The notes under the pieces: generated by a model | The model's database searches: none | What the model saw: the letters and a program-made list of their open reading frames with translations, nothing else | What the model was told of the DNA's origin: nothing | NCBI RefSeq assembly: GCF_012184425.1 | Contig: NZ_VTOW01000001.1 | Span: 248,001-312,000, forward strand | From: Candidatus Manganitrophus noduliformans | GTDB taxonomy: Bacteria > Nitrospirota > Nitrospiria > SBBL01 > Manganitrophaceae | Direction of reading: 5' to 3' | DNA: 64,000 nucleotides | Position numbers and translations under genes: made by a program | Shown: positions 34,939-43,386 of the stretch, one piece after another | Layout: each line of letters opens with the position of its first letter | Position numbering within the stretch: position 1 is the stretch's first letter

Positions 34939-35493
34939 TTAGGAAGGTTCTTCGTCGGGAAGATCTTCTTCCAAGGAGAGGTTCCAGTAAAGATAATCAC
35001 GCCAGCTTTCCGGCGTCTTTTTAATCCCGATGGTGATCGTTAAGGAAGGGCTCCAGCTCGGCTTCTCCGGCTTCTTGATCAGCCGCATGTTCGCCTCATC
35101 GGGGGTGCGTCCGCTTTTCCGATTGTTACACCGGATACAGGCGGTCACGATGTTGGTCCAGGTTTTCTTCCCTCCCTTGGCGATCGGGACGACATGATCA
35201 AAGGTCAGCTCATCGGCCCGGAAGCGCTGGCCGCAATATTGGCAAGAATGTTTGTCCCTCGCGAAGATATTCCCCCGGGAAAACTTGACCACCCGCTGAT
35301 TTTTCTTGATTTTGACGAGTTCGAGAAGGCGCAGCACGGAAGGGAGTCGGAAGGAAATAGAAACGCCTCGGATCTCCCGATCGTAAACCTCCAAAACCTC
35401 CACTTTCCCCTGGCACAAGAGAAGAATCGCCTTTTTCCAAGGGATGACCCGCAAAGGCTCGTAGGTTGCGTTTAATAGAAGGGTCATTTCCAT
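34939..35493 (-). CDS. HNH endonuclease family protein
   Basis: The 184-residue protein has an N-terminal beta-rich part (TLLLNATYEPLRVIPWKKAILLL) and an HNH domain: CQYCG, LTFDHVVPIAKGGKKTWTNIVTAC and CNNRKSGRTP. The His pair, Asn and four zinc cysteines are intact. Members with the LLNATYEPL N-terminus are common chromosomal genes in many phyla and usually not linked to mobile elements; their biological target is unclear. It is convergent with the SirB1-like gene. GAGG lies 4 nt before the ATG. Confidence 0.9.
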   Translation of the reverse strand: MEMTLLLNATYEPLRVIPWKKAILLLCQGKVEVLEVYDREIRGVSISFRLPSVLRLLELVKIKKNQRVVKFSRGNIFARDKHSCQYCGQRFRADELTFDHVVPIAKGGKKTWTNIVTACIRCNNRKSGRTPDEANMRLIKKPEKPSWSPSLTITIGIKKTPESWRDYLYWNLSLEEDLPDEEPS

Positions 35494-35665
35494 ACTGCCT
35501 CTTTAGAGATTATACCATCTTTACCCCGATGCACTCAGGGCAGCGCTCTTTAAGGAGGAAATGCGGATAACGGGCTGAGGCTTGGAAAGCGAGCGGTGGG
35601 CTGAGGTCTTCCGAACGGTACACAAGGAGGTCATCCGAGCGAAGGTGAACCATCAATTGGAGTGT

Positions 35666-35750
35666 TGGTGCCGAAGGGGGGATTTGAACCCCCACGGGTT
35701 GCCCCACACGCCCCTCAAACGTGCGTGTCTACCAGTTCCACCACTTCGGC
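35666..35750 (-). tRNA. tRNA-Leu (GAG)
   Basis: The 85-nt gene starts GCCGAAG at 35750, pairs with CTTCGGC, and ends with an encoded CCA (35666-35668). The anticodon stem CACGT and GCGTG encloses TTGAGGG, giving anticodon GAG at 35714-35716. The long variable arm of class II tRNAs is present, and the T-arm has GGTTCAAATCC. Confidence 0.96.
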
Positions 35751-35761
35751 AAATTTCGGCC

Positions 35762-35790
35762 ATTATAATGACTCCGCATTATCCTGTCAA
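35762..35790 (-). promoter_or_regulatory. tRNA-Leu promoter (consensus)
   Basis: On the minus strand TTGACA (35790-35785) and TATAAT (35767-35762) are separated by 17 bp, an exact match to the housekeeping-sigma consensus. It ends 11 bp before the tRNA. Confidence 0.85.
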
Positions 35791-35870
35791 GCAATCCGCG
35801 ATGAAAACATCCGTCATCAGGTAATGAAAAAGTAATGAAAAAACGATGCGTCCTTTGATCGATCATAGCG

Positions 35871-35899
35871 TTGACTTGGGAAATGCTTTCTGATACCCT
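35871..35899 (+). promoter_or_regulatory. Transketolase promoter, near-leaderless
   Basis: TTGACT (35871-35876) and TACCCT (35894-35899) are 17 bp apart. Transcription would start near 35906, only about 5 nt before the ATG at 35911. No Shine-Dalgarno sequence is present. Confidence 0.5.
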
Positions 35900-35910
35900 A
35901 AGCCCCGCTT

Positions 35911-36732
35911 ATGGAAAACGGAACGATCGAACAGCTTCAAAAGAAAGCCACGCTCCTTCGGCGAGACATCGTGGAGATGATCACTGCCGCCGCCTCCGGA
36001 CACCCCGGAGGGTCCCTCTCGGCGGTCGATCTGATCACCGCCCTCTATTTTAAGCTCCTCCGCCACAAGCCGTCCGATCCGGAATGGGCAGACCGAGATC
36101 GATTCATTCTGAGCAAGGGGCACGGCGCCCCCGCCCTTTATGCAGCGTTGGCGCGGACCGGTTATTTCCCGGTCGAGGCGCTGAAAACCCTCCGGAAGCT
36201 CGGCAGTCCCCTTCAGGGCCACCCCGAAAAAGGAAAGCTCGCCGGCGTCGAAGCCTCCACCGGATCGCTGGGCCAGGGGGTCTCGATCGGGGCGGGAATG
36301 GCGCTGGCGGGACGGCTCGACCGGAAAGACTATCGCGTTTATGTCTTGATGGGGGACGGCGAAGCGAACGAGGGACAGGTCTGGGAGGCCGCCATGTTCG
36401 CCGCCCATTACAAGATCGATCATCTGACCGTGATCCTCGATTGCAATCGCCAGCAGTTGGACGGTTGGACCACCGAGATCCTCGACATCGAGCCGCTCGC
36501 GGACAAATGGCGGGCCTTCGGATGGCATGTGATCGATTTCGACGGACATGACTTCGGCCAAATCTTAAACGCTTTCGACGAGGCTCAACGCACCGTCGGA
36601 AAACCGACGCTTCTCCTTGCCCGCACCACCAAAGGGAAGGGGGTCTCCTTCATGGAGAACAATCTCGAATTCCACGGCGTGGCGCCGACCACAGATCAGC
36701 TTCAGGCCTCCCTCAAGGAGCTCGACCGATGA
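35911..36732 (+). CDS. Transketolase, N-terminal subunit
   Basis: The 273-residue protein is the thiamine-pyrophosphate-binding half of a split transketolase. It has SGHPGGSLSAVDL, LSKGHGAPALYAAL, and the cofactor motif GDGEANEGQVWEAAMFAAHYK ending in a Cys-Asn pair. Together with the next gene it moves two-carbon units between sugar phosphates in the pentose phosphate pathway. Split forms are known in archaea and several bacterial phyla. The stop overlaps the start of the C-terminal gene by 4 bp. Confidence 0.94.
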   Translation: MENGTIEQLQKKATLLRRDIVEMITAAASGHPGGSLSAVDLITALYFKLLRHKPSDPEWADRDRFILSKGHGAPALYAALARTGYFPVEALKTLRKLGSPLQGHPEKGKLAGVEASTGSLGQGVSIGAGMALAGRLDRKDYRVYVLMGDGEANEGQVWEAAMFAAHYKIDHLTVILDCNRQQLDGWTTEILDIEPLADKWRAFGWHVIDFDGHDFGQILNAFDEAQRTVGKPTLLLARTTKGKGVSFMENNLEFHGVAPTTDQLQASLKELDR

Positions 36733-37715
36733 ATGCCAATCCTTCCGAAATGAAATCAGCCGTCCAGCGCGAGAAAAAGCTCGGCCTCGCAACGCGCGAC
36801 GCCTACGGTCAGGTGTTGGTGGAGCTCGGCAAGGCCGATCCCCGGATCGTGGCGGTCGATGCCGACCTTTCAAAATCAACCAAGAGCGGTCTCTTCGGGA
36901 AAGCTTTTCCCGACCGCTTCTTCAACTGCGGCATCGCCGAAGCGAACATGGTCTCCGTGGCGGCGGGACTCGCCTCCTGCGGGAAAATCCCCTTCGCTTC
37001 CAGCTTCGCTTCCTTCCTTCTTTGTAAGTCGTTCGATCAACTCCGGATGTCGGTCGCGAATCCCTCGTTGAATGTGAAAATCGTCGGCTCCCACGGCGGG
37101 ATCAGCTTGGGAGAAGACGGCGCATCGCAGCAGAGCGTCGAAGATTTCGCCCTTGCCTGCGCCCTGCCGAAATTCACCGTCCTCTCGCCGGCGGATGAGA
37201 TCTCCTGCAGAGCGCTCGTCCGGCTGGCGGCGGAACATGTCGGCCCGGTCTACATCCGGACCGGACGGCCGAAGGCGCCGATCATCTACACCGGGTCAGA
37301 ACATTTTCAGTTGGGACGCGCGAACAAGATTGCCGCGGGAGAGGATGTGACGATTATCGCCAATGGGCTTCTGGTGTGGGAGGCGTTGGTCGCTTCCGAC
37401 ATCTGCCGGGAGCGTGGGATCTCCGTCGCCGTGCTCGACCTGCATACTCTCAAGCCGATCGATGAGGCCGCCGTTATCGCCGCCGCCGAGGAGACCGGCG
37501 CGATCGTCACGGCGGAGGAGCATCTTCTCTCGGGAGGGGTCGCAAGCCGAGTCGCTCAGGTGGTCGCGGAGCACCATCCGGTGCCGATGGCCTCGATCGG
37601 AATCGCCGATACCTACGCCGAGTCGGGCACCCCGACGGAGCTGATGGAGAAATACGGCTTGACCGCGAAGCAGATCGTCCAAGCGGTCGAGTCGGTCCTG
37701 AAGCGGAAGAAATAA
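36729..37715 (+). CDS. Transketolase, C-terminal subunit
   Basis: The 328-residue protein holds the pyrimidine-binding and C-terminal domains (ATRDAYGQVLVELGKADPRIVAVDADLSKST, FNCGIAEANMVSVAAGLA, VGSHGGISLGEDGASQQS). The conserved Glu of GIAEANM activates thiamine pyrophosphate. It also resembles 1-deoxyxylulose-5-phosphate synthase in this half, but the partner gene and order point to transketolase. The ATGA overlap ensures equal translation of the two subunits. Confidence 0.94.
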   Translation: MNANPSEMKSAVQREKKLGLATRDAYGQVLVELGKADPRIVAVDADLSKSTKSGLFGKAFPDRFFNCGIAEANMVSVAAGLASCGKIPFASSFASFLLCKSFDQLRMSVANPSLNVKIVGSHGGISLGEDGASQQSVEDFALACALPKFTVLSPADEISCRALVRLAAEHVGPVYIRTGRPKAPIIYTGSEHFQLGRANKIAAGEDVTIIANGLLVWEALVASDICRERGISVAVLDLHTLKPIDEAAVIAAAEETGAIVTAEEHLLSGGVASRVAQVVAEHHPVPMASIGIADTYAESGTPTELMEKYGLTAKQIVQAVESVLKRKK

Positions 37716-37757
37716 ACCGTCTCGTCTTTCCCCAAATCCTCACACAAACCGGTCCGA

Positions 37758-39158
37758 TTAATAAACCACTTCATAGATTTGAACCGGATGGCTCTTCCCT
37801 TTGAGCATGACCGGCTCAAGCGGGATCGTTTTTATCTCCCCTTGGACCGCTTTGAACGTTTCCGGACAGATGAGGATCTTTTGCTTTCCGCTCTTCGATT
37901 GGATTCGGGCGGCGAGATTGACCTCATCCCCGATGACCGAATACTCCATCCGCTTCTCGGAGCCGATGTTTCCCGCGACCACATCTCCCGTCGCGATCCC
38001 GATGCCGATATAAATCGCCTCCGCCCCCCGCCGATCCCGCTCTTCATTCAACTCCAGCAGGGCCCGCTGCATATCGACGGCGGTCCGCACCGCCCGGAGC
38101 GGATCATCCGGGTGACGCAGCGGCGCGCCGAAAACCGCCATCATCGCATCCCCGATAAACTTGTCGAGATTCCCTTCATGGGTAATGATGATGTCGACCA
38201 TCACCGTGAAATACTCATTGAGCATGCTGACGATCTCTTCCGGCGCCAGCCGTTCCGACATCGAGGTAAAGCCCCGAATATCGGCGAAGAGAATGCTGGC
38301 GCGCCGGCGCTCCCCGGTCAGGACGATATCCTTGGCCCCCAGCACCTTTTCCGCAACCTGGGAAGAAACAAACCGCTGAAAGGTCCCTTTAATTCTGTCC
38401 CGCTCCCGCAGTCCGGCGATCATGAAATTAAAGGAGTTGGCCAACGCGCCGATCTCATCTTTATTCGGGATTTCAACATCCGCCGCGAGGTTCCCCTTGC
38501 GAACTTCCTCCATCCCGCGAACCAGCACCTGGATCGGCTGTGTAATCGACGCGGCGACCGCCACCGCCACCACTACCCCCAACACGACGAAACCGAGGGT
38601 CAGGCCGAGCGCCGTCCGCCTCGAAGAAGAGACCTCCCGCTCCATTTCTTCGAGGGAAAAACCGACGACAACCTTTCCCCGCCCGTCGGGCTGAAGCCCA
38701 ACCTCCACCGGAAGAAGGGATCCCCATCGGGAAGGGCCCGAACGCTCCTCCCTGATCCCCCGCGCGTTGGTCACTTCCGTGATTAACTCTTTTTCAGCAG
38801 ACGCAATCTCTTCTTGTTTTAATAATTCTTTCAGAAGGGACTGATTGATCGAAGCGGCCTGCACCTTCCCAAGCTCGTCGAAGACAACGATGTAAAGCAC
38901 ATTCGGGTCGAGTTGGGGAACGAGCGGGACAAAACTTTTAGAGAGCGTCCAAGCGGGAACCCCGGGAAGGGGAATCAGGCTCATTGTTCCGGCCGTCTGC
39001 GCGACCCTCACCGCCCGCCTTTTCATCTCGCTTCTCAAGGTTTGCTCATGGCGCAGGCCGAAGAGAAAAGAGATCGAAAACATAATGACCAGAATGAGAA
39101 AGACAACCGGAAGGGTGAGTTTCAGCCGAAGACCGATCTGGAGAGGAAAAAGCTTCAT
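37758..39158 (-). CDS. Class III adenylate/guanylate cyclase with periplasmic sensor and HAMP
   Basis: The 466-residue inner-membrane protein has an N-terminal helix (LPVVFLILVIMFSISFLFG), a periplasmic sensor region of about 130 residues, a second helix (ALGLTLGFVVLGVVVAVAVAA), a HAMP linker and a C-terminal cyclase domain. The metal-binding Asp residues lie in LFADIRGFTS and FIGDAMMAVFG, and the transition-state Asn/Arg pair in GDEVNLAARI, so it should be active. Class III domains of this type usually make cAMP. A ligand for the periplasmic region is unknown. It is convergent with the transketolase genes. Confidence 0.93.
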   Translation of the reverse strand: MKLFPLQIGLRLKLTLPVVFLILVIMFSISFLFGLRHEQTLRSEMKRRAVRVAQTAGTMSLIPLPGVPAWTLSKSFVPLVPQLDPNVLYIVVFDELGKVQAASINQSLLKELLKQEEIASAEKELITEVTNARGIREERSGPSRWGSLLPVEVGLQPDGRGKVVVGFSLEEMEREVSSSRRTALGLTLGFVVLGVVVAVAVAASITQPIQVLVRGMEEVRKGNLAADVEIPNKDEIGALANSFNFMIAGLRERDRIKGTFQRFVSSQVAEKVLGAKDIVLTGERRRASILFADIRGFTSMSERLAPEEIVSMLNEYFTVMVDIIITHEGNLDKFIGDAMMAVFGAPLRHPDDPLRAVRTAVDMQRALLELNEERDRRGAEAIYIGIGIATGDVVAGNIGSEKRMEYSVIGDEVNLAARIQSKSGKQKILICPETFKAVQGEIKTIPLEPVMLKGKSHPVQIYEVVY

Positions 39159-39263
39159 CCGAACCTATCTGGTAAAAAGAAGGCGGTGAGAAACCGTATT
39201 TCCGGGAGCGCGCCGGACGAGGAGACCGCAGCGTCTATCCACTGTCCCTTTCCGCAAAGACGC

Positions 39264-40190
39264 TTAAAACAGATAACTCAGGAGGATTAAATAAGAGTAA
39301 TCATAACCCAGCGTGAAATCGTTGATCAGAGCGATCCGAGCCGCGGTGGAGAAGAGGAACTTCTCTTGAAACTCCACTTTGAATCCGGGAATGACATCGA
39401 CGCTCTTCTGTGTAGGGGTGTCGTTTTCGGAATCAAAAGAGCCTCCCCCCTGCCGATAGGTCAGCTCCGTAAAAAAGGTGAAGTTCTCACCGAAGGAGCG
39501 GGCCAAGGCGGTATTCACGACGAGAAGGTCAGTCGGATCGACGTCAAACCTGTCCTTGAAGGTATATTGATAACCTGCCTGAACATGGAGATCTGTCATT
39601 CCCCAAAGAGAGACGGAATAGGCAAAGTCAAGCGCCACAACGGGACTCTCAGACCCTGCCTCATAACCCGATGGAAGACCCAGAGTACCGCGGACGGAAA
39701 TGTTGGGATTACGAATCAGCGTGTACTTCGCTGAGAAGGAAGGGTTCGCAAGGCCCCCGGTCTCTTTTTTGTCCGGAAAAAGATCGCTATCCAGACCGAT
39801 ATGGAATCGATTGGTATCTTGGGAAAAAACGGCCGCCACCGAAAATCGATCGGTTACGCCGTAACCGACCAGGAAAACCTTTGAGACCAATTCGGCTGCG
39901 AAGTTGGGGCCGAATTCGTCTTCAATTTTATCTCCCTCGAACCGTGTGATCCGGGTGTTCTGATAAGCGAAGCTGAGGTTTCCTTCCCCCTCGTTGAAGC
40001 TGGGACTCCCGGTCATCGTAAAGAGCGGGGAAGCCTCATTGGTCTCCCCGCCCGAGATCCCCCCGATCCCGCCGATCGCCCCGAGCTGCGCAAGCGCTTG
40101 CCGCGATGATCCGAACGTGAGCATGCCAACCCAGATGATCAGGACGAGATAAGCAAATAACCGGTTTCGGATCTCTCTCCGTCGCGCCAT
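39264..40190 (-). CDS. Putative outer-membrane beta-barrel protein
   Basis: The 308-residue protein has a basic N-terminus and hydrophobic core ending in AALA-like residues (SSRQALAQ), a signal peptide. It then shows alternating polar and aromatic strands throughout (NLSFAYQNTRITRF, FSVAAVFSQDTNRFHI, VGYGVTDRFS), ending with LLSYLF. A terminal Phe after a final amphipathic strand is the signal recognised by the BAM complex. The overall look is that of the MetA/phenol-degradation transporter-like barrels. Cargo unknown. GGAGG precedes the ATG at 40190. Confidence 0.75.
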   Translation of the reverse strand: MARRREIRNRLFAYLVLIIWVGMLTFGSSRQALAQLGAIGGIGGISGGETNEASPLFTMTGSPSFNEGEGNLSFAYQNTRITRFEGDKIEDEFGPNFAAELVSKVFLVGYGVTDRFSVAAVFSQDTNRFHIGLDSDLFPDKKETGGLANPSFSAKYTLIRNPNISVRGTLGLPSGYEAGSESPVVALDFAYSVSLWGMTDLHVQAGYQYTFKDRFDVDPTDLLVVNTALARSFGENFTFFTELTYRQGGGSFDSENDTPTQKSVDVIPGFKVEFQEKFLFSTAARIALINDFTLGYDYSYLILLSYLF

Positions 40191-40352
40191 GTCTTCCTCC
40201 AAAGAAGATTGATTACAGGAATGGATCGAAAGGACTCGCTTCCCATCCCATCAAGGAATGGTCAACATGGCACTCAAGTATAGCAAAAGATTCCTGATTG
40301 GCAATTTTGGGCAATTCGAGAGGACAAACCTGGAATGACAAAAGGGGGGCGT

Positions 40353-40934
40353 TTACAAGGATTCTTCCGGAGCGATGCTTTCGGGGGAAAAAGGCTGAAA
40401 GGACGCCTTCTCGCTGCTTCGGATCTGAATGGAGAGGCGGTTGGTGATAATCTCACCGGTCCAGATGTCTTTCCCCTTCTTCTCGACCCCCGTCGGTTTC
40501 TCTTTGTTGGCATAGGTGAGGCGAAGCCCGTATAACCCTTTCTTCAGCGGATGGGGGGTCAGCTCGGAGAGGGGCGGAAGTTTCTTTCGAATCTCCTCCT
40601 CCGGTTTCAATTCGATAAAGTCGTCGGCGGTCAATGGCTTCGGCGGATTGGTTTTGGTCTGCAGGAACCCGTCCGGCTCGGCAAAAAGCTCCCACTGAAG
40701 ATCGCTGAACGGATCAAGCCGCCGGTTGACGACCAGGGGACGGGTCGTGTTGTTCTTGAGCCGAACCGTCAGGCGAATCGGCTCGCCGAATTTGTAGGTC
40801 GGCTTATCGGCATGAATATAAATCTCCAAATTTCCGTCCCGCCCGAATTCGTCCCCCGTCGCCGTCTGGCCGGCGAAGAAAACACTCAACCCGACGAGTA
40901 AGCATTGAACCCACCGAACTTGAAACAACGACAT
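40353..40934 (-). CDS. Secreted Ig-fold protein of unknown function
   Basis: The 193-residue protein has an N-terminal signal peptide (CLLVGLSVFFAGQTATG). One immunoglobulin-like domain follows, with strands YIHADKPTYKFGEPIRLTVRLKNNT and YGLRLTYANKEK. This pattern resembles macroglobulin-like or BsuPI-type periplasmic domains. No catalytic motif is visible. AGGAGGT lies before the ATG. It lies 58 bp downstream of the nitrilase-family gene on the same strand. Confidence 0.6.
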   Translation of the reverse strand: MSLFQVRWVQCLLVGLSVFFAGQTATGDEFGRDGNLEIYIHADKPTYKFGEPIRLTVRLKNNTTRPLVVNRRLDPFSDLQWELFAEPDGFLQTKTNPPKPLTADDFIELKPEEEIRKKLPPLSELTPHPLKKGLYGLRLTYANKEKPTGVEKKGKDIWTGEIITNRLSIQIRSSEKASFQPFSPESIAPEESL

Positions 40935-40992
40935 GGATGTACCTCCTGATCATTCGGTCGCTGAGCGGAAATCGCCTACAGGCGCCGCCTTC

Positions 40993-41949
40993 TTACGGCG
41001 AGGGTTGCATTCCTCTCCAGGTCTCTTCGCCCTTGGAGCGGTTCAACACCCGATAGACGCGGCAGGGGATCGTCAGAAACACCCGATCAAGCCGGGCCAT
41101 CATCCGCACCGCCGCATCGACGGCGTACCGCTTCTCCGCCGACAGCGGCTCGGTGACAACCCCGCCGATCGCCATCCCTTCTTCTTCTTTGAGGATCGAC
41201 AGCGGAATTCCTCCTCGATCATAGACCGCCGAATGCCCGACGAACCGGCTGCGAACCGCATAGGGATAGAGAAAGGGAAGGGGTGAATCAAACGGCCCGC
41301 AGAGGCCGGCGTAGGCCACCGGCACCCCAAACGATTCCGACAGCCGCTTCGGAAGGAGTTCCGGCATCCGGCTGATGCTTCTGTTCACCGCCGTCTTGGC
41401 AAAGAGAAAACCGCCGGCGGTGAAGTCCGGCCAGGCCGAAGAAACAATCAGAAGGTTCACCTTGTTCCGAAACCGCTCCCAGATCTTCTGATCGAGCAGA
41501 TCGGCGCAGATCCCAAAGCCGATCCGGCCGAGGGGGGTCTCGACCAGCAGCGGTTCGTCCCCCTTTGTAAAATAGCATTTCTCCTGAAGGGGAAGACAGC
41601 GCTTCCGATAAGAGGCAAGCCGGCCCTGCGGGCTGCTCAAAAGAAGCGTGTTGTAATGATTCCCCCCGTCCCGCTCGATCATTCCTCCGATCAGGTAGAT
41701 CCCCAATCCCTTTGCAAGATTTCGAAACCATCGGGCGGTCCGTCCGGAGAGATCTTCGGCCACCGTCAGATTCCTCCAGTCGTAGCAATATCCGGTATTG
41801 AATAGTTCCGGAAGAACGACGATGCGGGCGCCGCGCGAGGCCGCCTCCCGAACCATCCGATCGGCTTTCTCAAGGTTCTCCTCAACGCGATACGGAATCG
41901 AGGTCATCTGAATGGCGGCAATCGTTAAACGTTTGGGACCATTTTCCAT
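40993..41949 (-). CDS. Carbon-nitrogen hydrolase (nitrilase superfamily)
   Basis: The 318-residue enzyme has the Glu-Lys-Cys triad of the superfamily: Glu in VVLPELFNTGYCY, Lys in SYRKRCLP and Cys in GICADLLDQKIW. It probably hydrolyses an amide bond. The superfamily includes carbamoylputrescine amidase, omega-amidase and NAD synthetase partners, and the substrate is not deducible here. Residues after the Cys (SSAWPDF) support a soluble cytoplasmic amidase. AGGAG lies 6 nt before the ATG. It is 32 bp downstream of cbiE. Confidence 0.88.
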   Translation of the reverse strand: MENGPKRLTIAAIQMTSIPYRVEENLEKADRMVREAASRGARIVVLPELFNTGYCYDWRNLTVAEDLSGRTARWFRNLAKGLGIYLIGGMIERDGGNHYNTLLLSSPQGRLASYRKRCLPLQEKCYFTKGDEPLLVETPLGRIGFGICADLLDQKIWERFRNKVNLLIVSSAWPDFTAGGFLFAKTAVNRSISRMPELLPKRLSESFGVPVAYAGLCGPFDSPLPFLYPYAVRSRFVGHSAVYDRGGIPLSILKEEEGMAIGGVVTEPLSAEKRYAVDAAVRMMARLDRVFLTIPCRVYRVLNRSKGEETWRGMQPSP

Positions 41950-41981
41950 CGAGGGCTCCTTTTGACGGAAAGCGCCGTCTT

Positions 41982-42707
41982 TCAGATTCTCCCCTCTTCG
42001 TCATGCTTTGAAGAGGAAAGCGCGTCTTTGCCGGTGTTCGACTGAATCGGTTTCTGCGACGGTTGTTTTAAGCGGTCCAAAAGGATCAGAACCGTGCGCG
42101 GGGAGGAGCTCCTTCCGGGGAGTTGCTTCAGATCCAATTCCGTGACGCGCTCGTCCCCCTCTCCCAGGTTTTCGCAAAGATACGCCGTCCGGTTCTCGAC
42201 TCCCCGCGCCAGGAGCGCCTTGGCCAGCGCGGCGGGGGTATTTTCCGCGTCGGTCAAAATGGCCGCCTTGACGGCATGCCGGATCGGTTCGATGACCCCT
42301 TCGATCGGCCGGTTCCGGACCGAGCCGAAATAGGCCTCCTCCCAGCTCTCTTTGATCCGGGCGAAGGCAAGCTGCATGGCGCTGACATTGGGGAGGATCT
42401 CCACCGCCTCTTTCCCGAGCTGCGCTACCAACCCTTGTGCGATCCCGTAAAAATTAGGATCTCCGGAGGCAAGGACCGCCATTTGGCGCCGGCCGAGATT
42501 CGATTGAATCATCTCGGTGATTTTTTCGAGATCGGATTGAATCGGAATTTTCTTGGCGTCGTGATTGGGGAAAAAGGCCAATAGCCGCTCGGGGCCGAAG
42601 ATCCACTCGGCATCCTGAAGCAGCCGCATCGCTTTGAGATTCATCGAGAGAACGCCGTCCTCTCCCACGCCGAAAACATGGACCTTCTCTTTTAGCGGAT
42701 CACCCAT
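41982..42707 (-). CDS. cbiE: Precorrin-6Y C5,15-methyltransferase, CbiE domain
   Basis: The 241-residue protein belongs to the tetrapyrrole methylase family: VHVFGVGEDGVLS at the start, AEWIFGPERLL, and VLASGDPNFYGIAQGLV binding S-adenosylmethionine. It corresponds to CbiE/the N-terminal part of CobL, which methylates C5 during cobalamin ring synthesis. The decarboxylating CbiT part is absent, so a separate CbiT must be encoded elsewhere. No other cobalamin gene and no cobalamin riboswitch were seen in the window. The polar C-terminal tail of about 30 residues looks disordered. Confidence 0.85.
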   Translation of the reverse strand: MGDPLKEKVHVFGVGEDGVLSMNLKAMRLLQDAEWIFGPERLLAFFPNHDAKKIPIQSDLEKITEMIQSNLGRRQMAVLASGDPNFYGIAQGLVAQLGKEAVEILPNVSAMQLAFARIKESWEEAYFGSVRNRPIEGVIEPIRHAVKAAILTDAENTPAALAKALLARGVENRTAYLCENLGEGDERVTELDLKQLPGRSSSPRTVLILLDRLKQPSQKPIQSNTGKDALSSSKHDEEGRI

Positions 42708-42821
42708 GTGTAAGACAAATCCCCTCGGTGCAGAGTAGTCTATGCCTCACCGGCGATAAAAGTCAAGCGCAGGGGGCGGGGTCGCCCTCGACCTCGTCCT
42801 CGACACAACCTCTTCCTTGCC

Positions 42822-42850
42822 TTGAAAAGGGGAAAAGTTTGTGCTAACTT
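42822..42850 (+). promoter_or_regulatory. Promoter of DUF1844-TamB unit
   Basis: TTGAAA (42822-42827) and TAACTT (42845-42850) are separated by 17 bp and lie 20 bp before the DUF1844 start. Confidence 0.55.
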
Positions 42851-42870
42851 ATCGTGCGAGGGAGGAACCG

Positions 42871-43305
42871 ATGGAAGAGGAAGAAAAAGGGTTTCAAGTC
42901 AGAGACCGCCGCGCTTACCTGAAGGAGACGGACCCGGAGAAGCGATCGGAAAAAGAGCGTACGGAGAAACCGGCCTCCGCTTCGAACAAGGAAACCCAAG
43001 CCGCGTCTCCGGGCCGAGAGGAACAGGCTCATCCCTCGGCGGAGGACTCTTTTCCGGTTCACTTTTCCTCCTTCATTCTTTCTCTCGCGACCTCTGCGCT
43101 GATCCACCTGGGGCAGGAGGCCAATCCCGCGACCGGGGAGAGGTCGGTGGCGCTGCCGGCGGCCCGCCAGGTGATTGATCTGATCACCCTTCTCGAAGAG
43201 AAGACCAAAGGGAACCTGACCCCGGATGAGGAAACGCTCCTTCAACAGGTCCTCTTCACCCTGCGATTGAAGTTCGTCGAGGTAGAAAAGAAACGCCACC
43301 CCTGA
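42871..43305 (+). CDS. DUF1844 domain protein
   Basis: The 144-residue protein has a charged, probably disordered N-terminal half and a C-terminal DUF1844 domain (FSSFILSLATSALIHLGQ, AARQVIDLITLLEEKTKGNLT, ETLLQQVLFTLRLKFVEVEKK). The function of the family is unknown, but it is widespread in Nitrospirota, Deltaproteobacteria and related groups, often beside envelope or translation genes. The ATG at 42871 has GGGAGG; the frame is open ten codons earlier. It precedes the TamB gene by 81 bp and may start its transcript. Confidence 0.85.
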   Translation: MEEEEKGFQVRDRRAYLKETDPEKRSEKERTEKPASASNKETQAASPGREEQAHPSAEDSFPVHFSSFILSLATSALIHLGQEANPATGERSVALPAARQVIDLITLLEEKTKGNLTPDEETLLQQVLFTLRLKFVEVEKKRHP

Positions 43306-43386
43306 TCCGCCCTCCTTGTGAAGAGGTCAGGCAGGTCTCCCCCCCTTTCGGTCGCCTCGGATTCGCTTCAATGTAAGGAGCCCCGT

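Noticed and set aside
42775-42815. Repeated CTCGAC/CTCGTC units suggesting a tandem repeat
   Set aside because: Only three imperfect hexamers, without further extension; likely chance in GC-rich DNA.
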